64,000 nucleotides of DNA from Mangifera indica (taxonomy: Eukaryota; Streptophyta; Magnoliopsida; Sapindales; Anacardiaceae), in assembly GCF_011075055.1 (NCBI RefSeq), contig NC_058152.1, positions 12,769,228 to 12,833,227 on the forward strand, in the 5' to 3' direction. A model generated the notes under the pieces. The model was not told the DNA's origin. It did not search any database and was given only the letters and a program-made list of their open reading frames with translations. Below, one piece after another: positions 21,675 through 33,900 of the stretch. The translations under genes were made by a program, and so were the position numbers. Positions within the stretch are counted from its first letter, which is position 1. The number at the start of each line of letters is the position of its first letter.

Positions 21675-23859
21675 TGTAACCTCTCCTAACCATTGGGTGT
21701 GTTACAGAAAAACGGCATGAGTTCCCCTATTTTAGAGGGTCCGGGGAATATTTTTCTCTTTTTCATTATGCCCTGTAACACTCCCAATTTGTAATTCACA
21801 CAAACCAGTCCTACCAATCGACTGGATTTTCATCACATAATCATAATAAATAAAATAAGTACATAATAATAACTATAATAAAAAAAATTATCACCCACAG
21901 AAACTTTATAACTAATTTTCCAAACTAGTCATATATATATATATATTACATATACATTATAACATTTAAGTCAACAAAATTATGGTGCCTTCCTCCCTTA
22001 GCCTCATGTCTCATTAGTGCTCCCCGGGAACCTTTGCTGCATTTCTTTACCTGTAAAATATTAAATTAAACGGAGTGAGCGACTATGGCTCAGTAAGAAA
22101 ATCATACTAAACACTTAAAGTATTTCATACTAGTATTAATCTTTTATAATTTTTTCCATACTCAGCGTGTCTGAACTATTTACAACAAAATAATTGACAC
22201 AGAACACGCATTTAACACATATCATAATTCTTTTCTTTCACACATTTATTCATTTCCTTATTATACAGATATGAATCACTCATTATGATTTATGCATGTA
22301 TGAGTGTCATGACATTTCTATTTTCTGTTCGTACATCTTTCTTAACTCTTTATCAGCCACACAGGCTTGTATGCATAATTCTATTGCAAATGACTTTCAT
22401 AAAATATTTACTAATTTGTTTCTCTCTCTTTCTCATTGATCGATCTAGACTACATATGATAGTACTTGCAGTCACCATACCAAGTATAATTCTCTCTTAC
22501 ACGCTTTTTTTTTTTCTTTGCTGTCCACACAGTACAGCTAATATTTTTCTTTGCTGTCCACACAGTACAGCTGATATTTTTCTTTTGCTGTCCACACAGT
22601 ACAGCTGGTTGTCCACACAGTACAACCGATTATTTTATTTGCTGTCCACACAGTACAGCTGGTTGTCCACACAGTACAACCGATTATTTTATTTGCTGTC
22701 CACACAGTACAGTTGGCGTGTAAGGATTTTAAGTATGTTTTCTGCTTTCCTGTATCATATGAGTCATTATGAAAGCATGCATGACTTAGAAAATATTTTT
22801 CCTCTTTCTTTATTTTTTTCTAAATCATGCATATGTTATGATTCCTCATGTATGCATATATATCCATATTATGAAATATGCGCATTTGTTATTTTCCCTT
22901 ATTCTTTTCATTCCTTCTCAAACATCATGTTATTTTCTCATGCATTTATATATAAATATATATCATGTCTCAAATTAATTTCAATTATACAATATAGGCT
23001 TAATATAAGGGTTATTTCACATAACATGCACATAATTAAACAACATTAACCTATATCGCATAAAATGACATTTTTGCCCTTATGGCCAAAATTATCTTTT
23101 TACCCTTATGGCCAAAAATTACATCCTGAATCATAATGAATTTCTTTATCCTTTTAAGCATAAATCACCTTAATTCTAATACCTTACATACTGATATAAG
23201 TAAAGGTTATTTAAATAACCTAACTCAAATTTACTTCAAGTATGTAAAGTATGAAATTCTTACCTTTTCTTTGCTGATTTGGTGATTTAAGCTTATTCAC
23301 CTTCTTTTCTTCTTTCTGGCAACCTTAATCAACCAAAAATATGATCATCCATCAAACTCCCAAATTTTACATATCTTAAAAATTAAATTTTTTACCTTAG
23401 AACTGACCAGAATTGACAGATCTACACTTTTTATAACTGGGGCCTCTGAAAATTAGGTGGTTTAGCTAGGTTTTTGGACGAATTTTGGTTAAGGAAAGTT
23501 TTTAGCTCAACAATGGAGGTTCTCGGCAAAAATGGAAGAGAAAATGAATAGAAATAAATTTATAAGCCTATTGGACCATTTTGCCCTTAATCTTTTCCAT
23601 AAATTACTATTTTATCCTTAGCCAATTACCAAAAACCCTTAGCACCACCATATAATTTCAAGTGTGCCCTTCAATTTTAATTCCCACTTTGTCCCTTGAA
23701 TCTTTGTAAAATGACCATTTTACCCCCTTTGAAAAATATTGCTCATTAGTAGTTTTCTCTAATTCTTTTACAATTTCTTTACACAACAAGTTGTAAAATC
23801 CATTCTAGGGGTAATTTTGGGAGTGGAGTTTACTGACACACCTGAATTCGGATGTTACA
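21675..23859. mobile_element. Solo LTR of an LTR retrotransposon, 2185 bp
   Basis: Begins TGTAAC and ends TGTTACA, the terminal pattern of many plant LTRs. It is flanked by TATAT on both sides (21670-21674 and 23860-23864). The right duplicate lacks it and runs straight through the TA tract near 60.21 kb, which gives an empty site. No gag or pol lies inside, so it is a solo LTR left by recombination. TGTAAC-type ends and length suggest Ty3/gypsy, by inference. A 254-codon frame inside (22285-23049) is repeat-derived, not a gene. Confidence 0.82.
22520..22715. repeat. Minisatellite of seven CTGTCCACACAGTACAG-type units
   Basis: Seven units sharing TGTCCACACAGTACA lie inside the LTR, spaced 21 or 33-34 bp. 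Each unit is a small inverted repeat. Units 1, 2, 3 and 5 pair GCTGT with ACAGC. Units 4 and 6 pair GGTTGT with ACAACC. The last unit has lost the pairing. Confidence 0.9.
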
Positions 23860-24990
23860 TATATATATATATATTAGGGTTTTTGACTTGGGAATATATT
23901 TGAATTTTTCAAAATTAACAGATGGAAACTAATAATTGAATAAACCTTTTTGGCAAAAAATTGATTTAAAGTAGTATTATATACATAATTTTATACACAA
24001 ATAATGATATGCTATTATATGATTAGACAGTTCAAAATTAAAGATAAAAAACACTTAATCATATAGTAACGCATCATTATCTGTGCATAAAAGTTATATA
24101 TATATAGTATTATTAATTTATTAACGACATATAAAAATTTATTAACTACTCATTTTCATATTAATAAAACTATTTGTACTTATTTTAATTATATAAATAG
24201 ATACATTTATTGTTATCATATAATTGAGTAATTTTAAATTAATAGTAAAATAATATCTAATTATGTGATTACATATATAAATTTATACCTATTTGAATAT
24301 TTAAATGAGTGTTTATAATATTGTATAAATAACATTTTACTACCCAAAGTTTGTTGTACGACACTTTTCTACTCCTAGTTAGCATAAAAAACACTTTTCC
24401 TAAAATAACAGTATTTTATCTTGTTCAAACATTTTAAATATGACAATTTAACTCTTAGAAAAAGTTTTAAAACTCACAAATTAATCTATGAATTGTATTC
24501 TGTTCAATTTTTTGGGATTGTAACATTATATTTGAAGCTATTTGGGTGTATCGTATTTAAAAATTTCCAAAAGACTCAAAACTTTTTATGAATTTTAAAT
24601 AACCCTCTAAAAATTTAAAAAACCCTTTATATTTTCAAAAATTACAATTTATTCTATAATATACAAATATACTACAAAGACAATTTTATTATAAAAAAAA
24701 GAAATAAGGAATGAGAGTGAAAATACGGAGAAATATTATGTTTTCTTATATAATTTAAATATTTAAAGTGTTATTTTTAATTTTTTGTTAATATAGTGTT
24801 ATATGATATTTTGAAAAATAAAATAATAGAGATAAAAGAACAATTTCACTTTTTAATTATGTTATTTCAATAAAGAAGTTTAATTTTGGACAAGAAAATA
24901 TTATTTATATATGATTTTGGATGAAGAAATGTTATTTATGTCAGTTAGGGGTGAAGAAGTGTTTTACCGCCAAACATGGGAGGGAAAATG
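23860..24990. other. AT-rich spacer
   Basis: Very AT-rich, matched by 60.2-61.33 kb with scattered differences. No gene or clear element. Confidence 0.55.
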
Positions 24991-25785
24991 TCATTCACTC
25001 ACAAATAAAGGTTGCACACAAATCTTACATTTGATAACTACATCTTGAGGATAAAAGCATATTCTTTGATCATTTGGTTGCTGAACAAAAACAGGATGGC
25101 TAGGAACTTGATAATCATAAGAGTTTGGACCAGCCAGAGGATATCTCTCAGGCATTCCTCCATATGCTGCCCTGTCAAAGAAAATGTTGCGTTTTGCTCG
25201 CAAGTGCACAACACATCAGAAAACAGGCAGAACAAGCCTACGAGGAGCTGCCTTGGCACTGTGAGAAAGAAATCCACGGTATCCTCAGTTTGCTCTTTGT
25301 TTCTTGAAGTTTTGACTTCTACCAAAATCTCCACCCCTTTTCTTATCAGATTTCGACCTCTCCAATTGTTCAATCCTTCTCTGAAGTGGATCAAGAGGAT
25401 AGTCAGGTTCAAGCCTGTACTCTTGGACACAACTAACTACAGCTTTCAAAGCGGCAGGTTCCTGTGCATTTACATCAATCTGTATTGAAAAGAAAATTCT
25501 CATTGAGCATTTAGTTACAAAGGAATTTCCAAGCATCACTCATTATGCTTTAGTATGAAAATTAACCTGTCACTAGTATCTCTACCCGAACTCACACCCT
25601 TTCCCCTGTGAGTTTCTTCTTCAATTCTTCAAGTACGTCTTCAAGAGGGGAACAGGGGGAAAGCTTTCAGTAAGCTGGAAGGCATGAATGAAATGTACGG
25701 CATCAATTTGTTTCCTGCTGTTAACCGAGGACTCTAACAACCCCTGTACAGAGAGTGAGGCTAGATGATTAGCAAATTTCACATC
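24991..25785 (-). pseudogene. FRIGIDA-like gene, C-terminal half, broken
   Basis: Exon-like part 1 (about 25785-25600) has QIDAVHFIHAFQLTESFPP and PLLKTYLKN, then a stop at 25621-25623 inside what would be LKN-x-RRNSQGKG. Part 2 (about 25480-25285, after an AG acceptor) has AQEPAALKAVVSCVQEYRLE and YPLDPLQRRIEQLERSK, matching the FRIGIDA-domain end, then a lysine-rich stretch and a stop. Part 3 (about 25209-24991) has YGGMPERYPLAGPNSYDYQV, typical of the proline/tyrosine-rich tail. FRIGIDA-like proteins act as nuclear scaffolds in flowering-time and related control. The N-terminal half is missing and at least two stops break it. Confidence 0.8.
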
Positions 25786-26199
25786 AAATTATTTCTCCAA
25801 GTTATGCCAAGCAGCAATGGATATAACACCTAATTAATTGCTAGTTAATAGCAAGCTTACAGCAGTATCGAACAGCAACCAATACCCTTTCATAGCCTAG
25901 AGAACCAAATAGCAGCAAAACATATCTGTAACCATACAACACCTAATTAAGTAGTAGTTAGTAACATAATCCAATTCCAGGCAAGAAAATCCAGAGAATA
26001 TTAAAATGACAGTCAAGGGAATTTGTGTCCACACGCTTAGTTGCCAGTCTGAGATAAAGCCAACCTGACAACACACTGAATAACATTTAAAAAAAGAGGC
26101 AGTTCAACATTCTGTAATATAGAACTATAAAGCATAGACCACGAATGTAAATTGCAGAAAGTTAGCCAAATAGTTCAGAAGGCAACATAAAGTAAAGTT
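25786..26199. other. Spacer without a gene
   Basis: AT-rich DNA between the FRIGIDA-like fragment and the LRR remnant. Nothing recognised. Confidence 0.5.
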
Positions 26200-26371
26200 T
26201 ACCTTGAAACTATTAAACTACTATGCAGTAAGCCGCATCATCTGTAAAGAATACCATAGGAAAAAGTTCCAAGATTAGGCATATCGTGAAGATTAGGTAA
26301 ACAAGAAGCCCTAGAAATGGAGTAAATTTCATCTGGAAGCTTTATTAAATTTTCACAACCATCAGTCATCC
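26200..26371 (-). pseudogene. Small LRR remnant
   Basis: The minus strand encodes DGCENLIKLPDEIYSIS and then SCLPNLHDMPNLGTF, the L..C.NL..LP..I pattern of TNL leucine-rich repeats. It lies downstream of the TNL-B stop, so it is left from another TNL. Copied at 62.5-62.7 kb. Confidence 0.55.
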
Positions 26372-26379
26372 CTTTACCA

Positions 26380-27287
26380 CTAGGTAGCACGGAAACGGAA
26401 ACGTGGAAACGCCGAAACGTGGAAACGGAAACGTGGAAACGTATTTCCTTAAAAAAAAAAGAAACGGAAACGTGGGGAAACGTGTAAATATAAAAAATAT
26501 AGGGTTTTTTATAAATATAAAATTTTTATAAAAAATACAGTAAAACGCACACTTCCTCTGAGTCGTTCGTCCTGATGTCACAGCCAAACAGTTCCAGTCC
26601 CAGCAGTTTCCGTTCCTGGAAAACTCTGTGACATCAGGACCCAGTTCTAGAAAACTCTGTGACATTAGGACGAACCGACCCAGAGGAACGCACACTTTTT
26701 TCACAGAGTTTTCTTTCTTCCAGCCACTGTTCAGAGAGGAAGAAGACGCCCAGGAGATTGACAGCAAAGAAGAGAAGACGCCCAGAAGACTATTTCGCAT
26801 AAGAAACTATTTTTGTTATTTATTTTCAGAATCACATGAAATTTTACCCAATTCCATATTTGCTTCTTGTGCCTGAAAAGTTTTTGCTTGTGTTTCCTTT
26901 TTCAATCAATCAGAAAAGGAAGATTGAGCAGTGGCTTTCGATGAAAGGGGAGTTACTAATAATTCCTGGGGGAAGGTAAGTGTATCAAGAAGTAAGAAGC
27001 CTGCCTCAGAATCTTCCTTCCGGTGGGCACTTGGCCCCTAAAAATAATAAAAGGTTTAAATCAACAGACAAGTGTTTCAAAACAAGAAGACAAAAATTCT
27101 TCTCTTTTCTGCAATGGAAAAAAACGGAGCATAGGAAACTGTTTCTGGTAAAGAAACGTGTTTCCTTTTTATTTAAAATTACCGAAACGGCCCCGAAACG
27201 TTTCGTACCAGTTTCGGGCCGTTTCGGAAACCGAAACGTTTCGGATTCGTGGAAACGCACACTGCTATGCGTTTCCGTGCTTCTTAG
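26380..27287. mobile_element. Non-autonomous hAT element, 908 bp
   Basis: The ends are inverted repeats (CTAGGTAGCACGGAAACG at the left, CTAAGAAGCACGGAAACG as reverse complement at the right). The 8-bp target duplication CTTTACCA lies at 26372-26379 and 27288-27295. The right duplicate has a single TTTTACCA near 62690, the empty site. GGAAACG-type motifs cluster near both ends, as hAT subterminal repeats do. No transposase is encoded. Confidence 0.9.
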
Positions 27288-27397
27288 CTTTACCATATGA
27301 GAAAGGGACATGGGGACATAATGGGGATCTTATGGACATGTTCTGACCTAATATTATAAGCTCAGGGATTTTGTATTACCTTTTCTGTAACAACATT

Positions 27398-27925
27398 TCA
27401 ACCTTCAAGTTTCAATCGCTTATGAGATCTTTCATCATTTTTGTCCGCTTTTGCATCTCTTCGCAAATCATCATTTTTGGCATATAACAACGTCACTCCA
27501 CATTTTTTCACCTGGCTTCGAACCTCACCATTCGTAGTTGCATGTTCAACGAAGAACTCAACACCACCTTGGCTATTCAAATTGAGTGTAGGAAATTGCT
27601 CGAACATCTGAAGGTACTGATAACCTATGACTACATGATCTGATTCAATAACGTCCTCTTCTTTAAGAAACTTAAGCCAAAAATGGAATGAGTGAATCAA
27701 ATAACTAGAAAAAATCATCTCTCCATTAACAATCAAGTTAAATCCAACATTTTGGTGATAGTCTTGTAATGATACAACAACACATAAAACGAAACCAGTT
27801 AAGTTATCATTGACCCAACCTTCTGGAAACTTTATAAAAGATTCATTACTTTTTAAGTCAAACCACTTTGGAATTTTGTCTCCAAGGTAAACAATGTTCC
27901 CCACTTGCTCAGCCCAAATGATATC
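27398..27925 (-). CDS. TNL-B exon 5: C-JID domain
   Basis: Starts after an AG acceptor with DIIWAEQVGNIVYLGDKIPK. GDKIPKWF corresponds to the PGxxIPxWF motif that marks the C-JID start. It continues FPEGWVNDNLTGFVLCVVVS and LNLNSQGGVEFFVEHAT and ends at KRLKLEG. It joins exon 4 in phase 0. The basic end (KNDERSHKRLK) could act as a nuclear signal, by inference. Confidence 0.85.
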   Translation of the reverse strand, partial: DIIWAEQVGNIVYLGDKIPKWFDLKSNESFIKFPEGWVNDNLTGFVLCVVVSLQDYHQNVGFNLIVNGEMIFSSYLIHSFHFWLKFLKEEDVIESDHVVIGYQYLQMFEQFPTLNLNSQGGVEFFVEHATTNGEVRSQVKKCGVTLLYAKNDDLRRDAKADKNDERSHKRLKLEG

Positions 27926-30900
27926 CTGCATGTACATTAGTGGTCTATTTAATACTATATATTTTAATATTATGTCGTAAGAAACTCTATATTCATAAAT
28001 CAACAATCCAAGTAAGATTTTCATATAGAAAATATTTTAATTAAAGAATTATCAACTTTGTCTTAGATTAAGACTGCATAGTATTTCATTTTACCAAATA
28101 AAACTAATTAAATATATTAACTATTTAGTTAACAATAGTAAATTTATACGTATAAAAATATTATACAATAAGAAAGGTACATTTTAAATGTAATTTTGTA
28201 TAATATAATTTAAAGTTAAGAGATGATGAGAATAGTAAATTTAATAGTATGGTGAGAATAAAAATGTGAGAACTACAAATTAGTGGATTTACTTATAATT
28301 GTGAAGAATATTGTGGTGTTAGAATAGTTTTCTTAAATTGATGGGCATGTTTTATGTTTCTAAAAAAAATGGTGGTTTTTGGTTAATAATGTAAAATAGT
28401 GAGTTTCAACCAAAAAATATCGTTCCATAATAAAAGATAGAGAGTTATGAAAAAAGTAGAAGTTTCACTTAGGTTTTCAATTTCCTTTCCTATTCTTGAT
28501 TTTTTGTTTTCTCTTTTACCAAAACCTACATTCTTCTTTCATCAAATTTGTTCAATGTTTGTTATGGATAGTTTAATTCAATATAATCTTTAATTCAAAA
28601 TTACTCTATCACAATATAACAAATTTGTGAGTTGTTGACTTAAACTTATTGGGTTTTTAGTAATTTAACAGAGTTTTGGGGAGATTTTAGACATTATGCA
28701 TGAGAAGGGCAGTAGAGTCATTTTCTGGAAATCTGTTTTAATTAAAACAGATTATAAAACCATTTTTTTTGGCTTTAGACGAATCTGGAAGCTCTCCTCT
28801 TCTCTTTTCCTTTGTTCTATCTGTTAGGGTTATAGGAAATGCATCAATCCACTATATTTTCATAGATCTAGTTGTCTAAACACTTGAGTCAGTGTATAAG
28901 GTCGTTGTGGTGCTCGAGTTTAGAAAGGATTCGAGTTGGCAAGGCTGGATTCGTTTCCGTTTGTGTTTGTAATGCTAGATTGGCTTCTAAATCTGTAAGT
29001 TGTACTATTTTTCTTACTAATTAGTGAATTTACTAGAGGATTCATCTGCCTTAGATGTAGGGTTCCAATCTTTTGAACCCGAACCAAGTTAATATTGGTG
29101 TGTTGATTTGTGTATGGTTTATTATATGATTCTTGTGCAATTCTTGACTGAAAATTGATCCGAAACTCTGATTAATATTCAAACTCGGTAAAATAAAACA
29201 TTAACAAAATTATTTATATGTCAAATAGTAAACTCATTATTGAGTATATATAGTTTTGTCATTACCCTTACAAATACTTCCTTAAAATTTTTATATGCAT
29301 GAGAAGCCAATTAATCTTTTTTAGAGATTATATTGAATTAAACTGTCCACTAGTTTCATAACTCAGTATCATTAGGTGTGTATTGACAAAAAAATTCCAT
29401 CAAGATGATGAAAATAAAGAGAGTTATGTTTAGGGGAGATGTTGAGAATAAAAGTGAGTCAACTATTGAAATTATGTTTAAGGGGAGATGTTGAAGAGAA
29501 AGAGAGTTATGTTCAACGAGAGATGTTGATAATAAAAGTATGAGAAATGCAAAGTGATGAATTAGTTTGTAATCGTATTTAAGTGTTTGAATTGCAAAAC
29601 GGTGAATTTGTTTGTAATGGTATTTAAGTGTTAGAATTACAAAGTGCTGTATTTAATTGTGATTAAATCAAATCGGTGAGTTTTATTCAAAAGTCATTGT
29701 TTCATTATAGCACAAACAAGAAGAAGAAAACCTAGCCACAGTATTCAAGCATCAATCTATCTTCATTCCAAATAATCTCTAGTTTCTTTTCTAGGTTTCA
29801 ATTAAAAAAATCAAAAAGAGATGGATTGCCAAAACATGTCAATCAAATCTTCTATATAAATCCTAGTTGTTGTATGCTTAGATGTTGATGATCAATTAAA
29901 AAAACAAAAAATCTCTCTTTTTATCTTTTCTCTCTTAGCCTACTTGATTTTGCATAGTAAATATTATAAATTCCCTTTAAATAATTTAGTATATTATTAT
30001 GAAATTTGAATATAATTATTATATATTATATATAAATATAATAGTTTTAGCCAAATCATTTTCAATTTAATACAACTTTAAAAACTTAGTGCAATCCAAT
30101 ACAATGTACCAAATGCACCCAAAAAATCTCAAATAGGCAAGACACTACAAGGATAAGGCTATTTTTTAAGTTTATATAAATTAAAATTTTAATCCACACA
30201 TCTTTTATTTTTACAATGAAATATGTATACTGATATTTAATTTTTAACTCTTTTGAATGGGACATTAAAAGTTATAAAGTTTGAAGATTCAAAATTTATA
30301 GAAAATGAATTGACATCATAAGAAAATAGAAAAAGTGAGCAAGATAGACTTACTTCACGGTGATGCCACACATCTGCATTTCTCTCAATATTCAGGAGAG
30401 CATTTGTCATATCTAATTTTAGTTTGAAACAATTGTGGAACCAGACATCCGCATTACAAGTCGGAATACCTAGGAATGAAGCTGGTAAACTTGATATTGA
30501 TTCAAGATATACGCAATTCATTGCCATCATTGTCTCTAACCTGCTTGGAAGCTCTGGTAAGTATTTAAGCCTCTGGCAATTGCTTAAATAAAGAAATTTG
30601 AGGTTAGAGAGGTCTTTGATGCTCTCTGGTAGCGTCTCCAAATTGTTTTGGCCAAGAATTAAATAATTAAGTGAGAGTAATTGGCCAATATTGCTGGGTA
30701 ACACTTCGATGCAACAATCAACCAGGTTTAGCTTTATCAATCTTTGGAAGACAGATAAATCAAAGAGTGGGAAATCTGATTGCTCCCGCATCTTACATCT
30801 TGTCAAAGACAATGCCCACAGGTTGATCAAACTTGTCATAAATGTTGGTATTTCTGCAAAAGAAATTTCATCCAGTTCCAGTTCCCTCAGAGTTCGTAAA

Positions 30901-33900
30901 TTTCTCATGTCATTAGGCAATCCGTCAAGTTTGGAACAACCCGAGAGATAAAGAGATTTAAGAGATTTCAACTCACGAATACTATCTGGTAATCTCTCAA
31001 GCCTTGAACATTTTCTAAGACTCAATGTTAATAGTCTAAATAAATGCCCTATTGATGGGAATTCTTTAATAGCAGTTCCATCTAGATATAATTCTTCAAC
31101 TGTATTAGGGAGATATGGAACTTCTTTGAGATTTGAGCAATTGGAGAGATTAACTACTCGAAGAGATTGGCAATTAGAACTAATTGGAAGATTATCAAAG
31201 CTTTTGCATCCTTGTAGATTCAGGATAACAAGTTTATGGAGATTACGGATAGATGAGAAACTCTCAAGCAAATTTGTATAATCTTCAAGCTTCAAGCTCT
31301 CAAGATTTGGCATAAGTGATAAATCTGGTATACTACATAGACGTTTAGAGTGACTGACGTCAATATGTTTCAAATTAACAAGTTTCTGTCACAAAAAAAA
31401 AAAAAGAATTGAAACAACATAAATAGCATACATATATTTACAATTTAAAGCAAAATATATATAGAAGTTAACATATACCTGATTGCCAGTCCAAAGTTGT
31501 TTAAGTTCACTATTACGCAAGGAAAGTGCAACAAGGTTCTTTGGATTAAAATTTGGTGGCAATGATTTGTCAGAATATCCATGCCAGCAAAAGTACCTTA
31601 GCTCAGAGAAATCAGACTCAAGTTTCTCAAAACCATGCATCTTCTTTCCATGTTTGAACTCACAAATTTTCAAGAATCTTAGGTTTTGCATGTTGTTGAA
31701 AGCTCTAGGATTTAAATGCAACTCTTCTACTTCACACATATCCAAGCATATACTTCGAATTGCTCTAGTTCCCTGGAAATCACAAACATATTGTTGAAAA
31801 GTCAATTTGAAATTGCTTAATTACATCAATTCTTAAGTAATTTACTCTCAAATATATTTCTTTCTCAAATTTCTTTTCAGAATTTGTAAATAAAATAATA
31901 ATAGTTGTGTCATTACTACCCCATACCAAATAATTTAGTTCCCAATGATAACTGGAAATGAATATTTAGCTAACTAATATTTTATTATATGTATGTATAA
32001 AATAGAAATAAAAAACAAGTGTTCTAGCTCTTACCATATTATATTTCAATACTAAAAAGATTGCATTAGGATCCCACAACCGACTCTGTTTACCAGGATC
32101 ATCAATTGATTCTTGTCGAACAATTTCCCTACCCATTTCTTCAAGTAAATCATGCATTGTTATGGTGTCAAATGATGTAGTTATGAGACACCTTTCAATG
32201 AGAAGATGTATAGAAATATGAGAGTCAAAGTCACGAGCATTCAAGATTGCTTCTATGAGATCTCTTTTATATTCTTTAAAGAAACATGCAATATCTAAAA
32301 ATACAACCTTCTCTTTATCATTTAATCCGTCATAACTTATTTTTAACACCTTGTGGACATCCACATGAAGACTTGTTCTTAAGTTTTTTAGTGCACTTTC
32401 CCATTCTCTCTTCGTCCTCTTGAATAGAAAGGAACCTAAAACTTTAAGAGCTAGTGGAACACCTTTAGTATAAGCTACTACTATAGATGATAACTCGCTA
32501 TAATCTTCTGTTGGAGGGTTTCCTTTAAAGGCATGTAGGGCAAAAAGTTGAAGAGCATTATGAGAAGATAACCCCTTCATCTCATGAATGTGATCCACTT
32601 TACAATTTGTTAGCACATGTTTATCCCTTGTCGTTATGATGATTCGACTTTCTGAATCCAAGTTGTCAAAAACTCCCATTAAACATTCTATTTGTTCTAA
32701 CTTCGTTATGTCATCAAACACAATGAGAACTTTTTTCCTGCCAATGAGACTTTTTCTTCTAAAGGTGAATCCATGATTGAGATGTTCATCCCCTAAAATT
32801 CCAAAACTCAATTTTTGGCATAAGTCATTTAATCCCCCGTTTTTCTCTGATTCTTCTCTAATATTCAGAATGAAGTATGACACTTCAAACTGTTTAGAGA
32901 TTTTTTCAAATATAGCACTAGCAAGAGTAGTTTTTCCTATGCCTCCGATGCCCCAAATTCCTAGCTTGCAAACACCCTTTGAACATAATAAATTTTCAAT
33001 CTCTTCAATTGATGACTCTAGTCCAATTAGGTCCTTGGAAGGAACAATTGAGGAGTTGTAATCCAATTTCTTCCATACATCATTGACAATATCTTTTACC
33101 AGCGTTGCCTCATTCCTAAAAATAAAAAATAGACAATTAAATAATATTATACTAAAATTAAATGACTAAAAATGAAATAAATAAATATAACATAATTTTA
33201 ATTATTTTCTGTTTATTTTGACTGTTCATTAAATAAAAATTTTTAAAATGTAAGATTGGCATAATGAAGAACTGCATCATGACATGAATTCAACTTCATT
33301 TCTCAGTGGCACAAAATTTTAGATTCAAATATAATTCGATCATCACTTTCCATGTCCTAAAAACTTGTAAAACTTATCAAAGCTAAAATTCAATTCTCAG
33401 AAAAAATGAAATAATCATTAAGTATGTATTTAATGATATATCATATTTAGATAGTAATTAGCTGTCATTCAAAAAAGTAAAACTGATAATTCGTATTAAT
33501 GGAAAGTGTTTGTGTTAAGTCTTTCTGTGTTTTGGGCTAGAAGACACACAACAAGAACCCAACCCAAATTAGCATAGTATAAAATATAAGGTCAAACTTC
33601 CAATTGATTATTATTTTGACCATCTGAATCTGTCTCCAGTAAATCTGGAAAAGATAATAAAAACAGAAAATATAAGGAACTGCTGTATGTAAGATAATTA
33701 CATAAAAATTGGTAATTTGTAGCTTCAAAGTACTTACCAAAAAAAAAAAGATTATTACATCAAAACATTGACAAAAAAATTTACAGTTACCTAGAGTTCT
33801 TTGAATCATAACCAGATAGGTTGGCTGCATCCCTCAAAGCAGTCCTCCATGTCTGCAACATCTCTGAATCATCCATAAAATGCTTTTCAAGCTCACCAAA

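Larger units (their letters stand above)
1..28420. repeat. Left copy of a ~36-kb tandem segmental duplication
   Basis: The sequence from the window start to about 28.4 kb is matched in the same order and orientation by 35.96 kb to the window end. Marker offsets are about 35.5 kb near 3 kb, 38.5 kb from 5 to 21 kb, and 35.4 kb near 27.5 kb. The offset changes because the right copy carries extra DNA at 39.7-42.4 kb and lacks the solo LTR at 21.7-23.9 kb and the hAT at 26.4-27.3 kb. I aligned by eye, so no percent identity is given. Confidence 0.9.

Noticed and set aside
22520..22715. CRISPR array
   Set aside because: Regular short repeats, but in plant nuclear DNA, with spacers that are themselves repeated. 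It is a minisatellite.
22285..23049. A 254-codon plus-strand reading frame
   Set aside because: It lies inside the solo LTR and is built largely from the minisatellite and AT-rich sequence. No domain, and absent from the sister copy.
26628..26876. 82-codon frame within the hAT element
   Set aside because: Too short for a transposase and without any BED or hATC motif. The element is non-autonomous.
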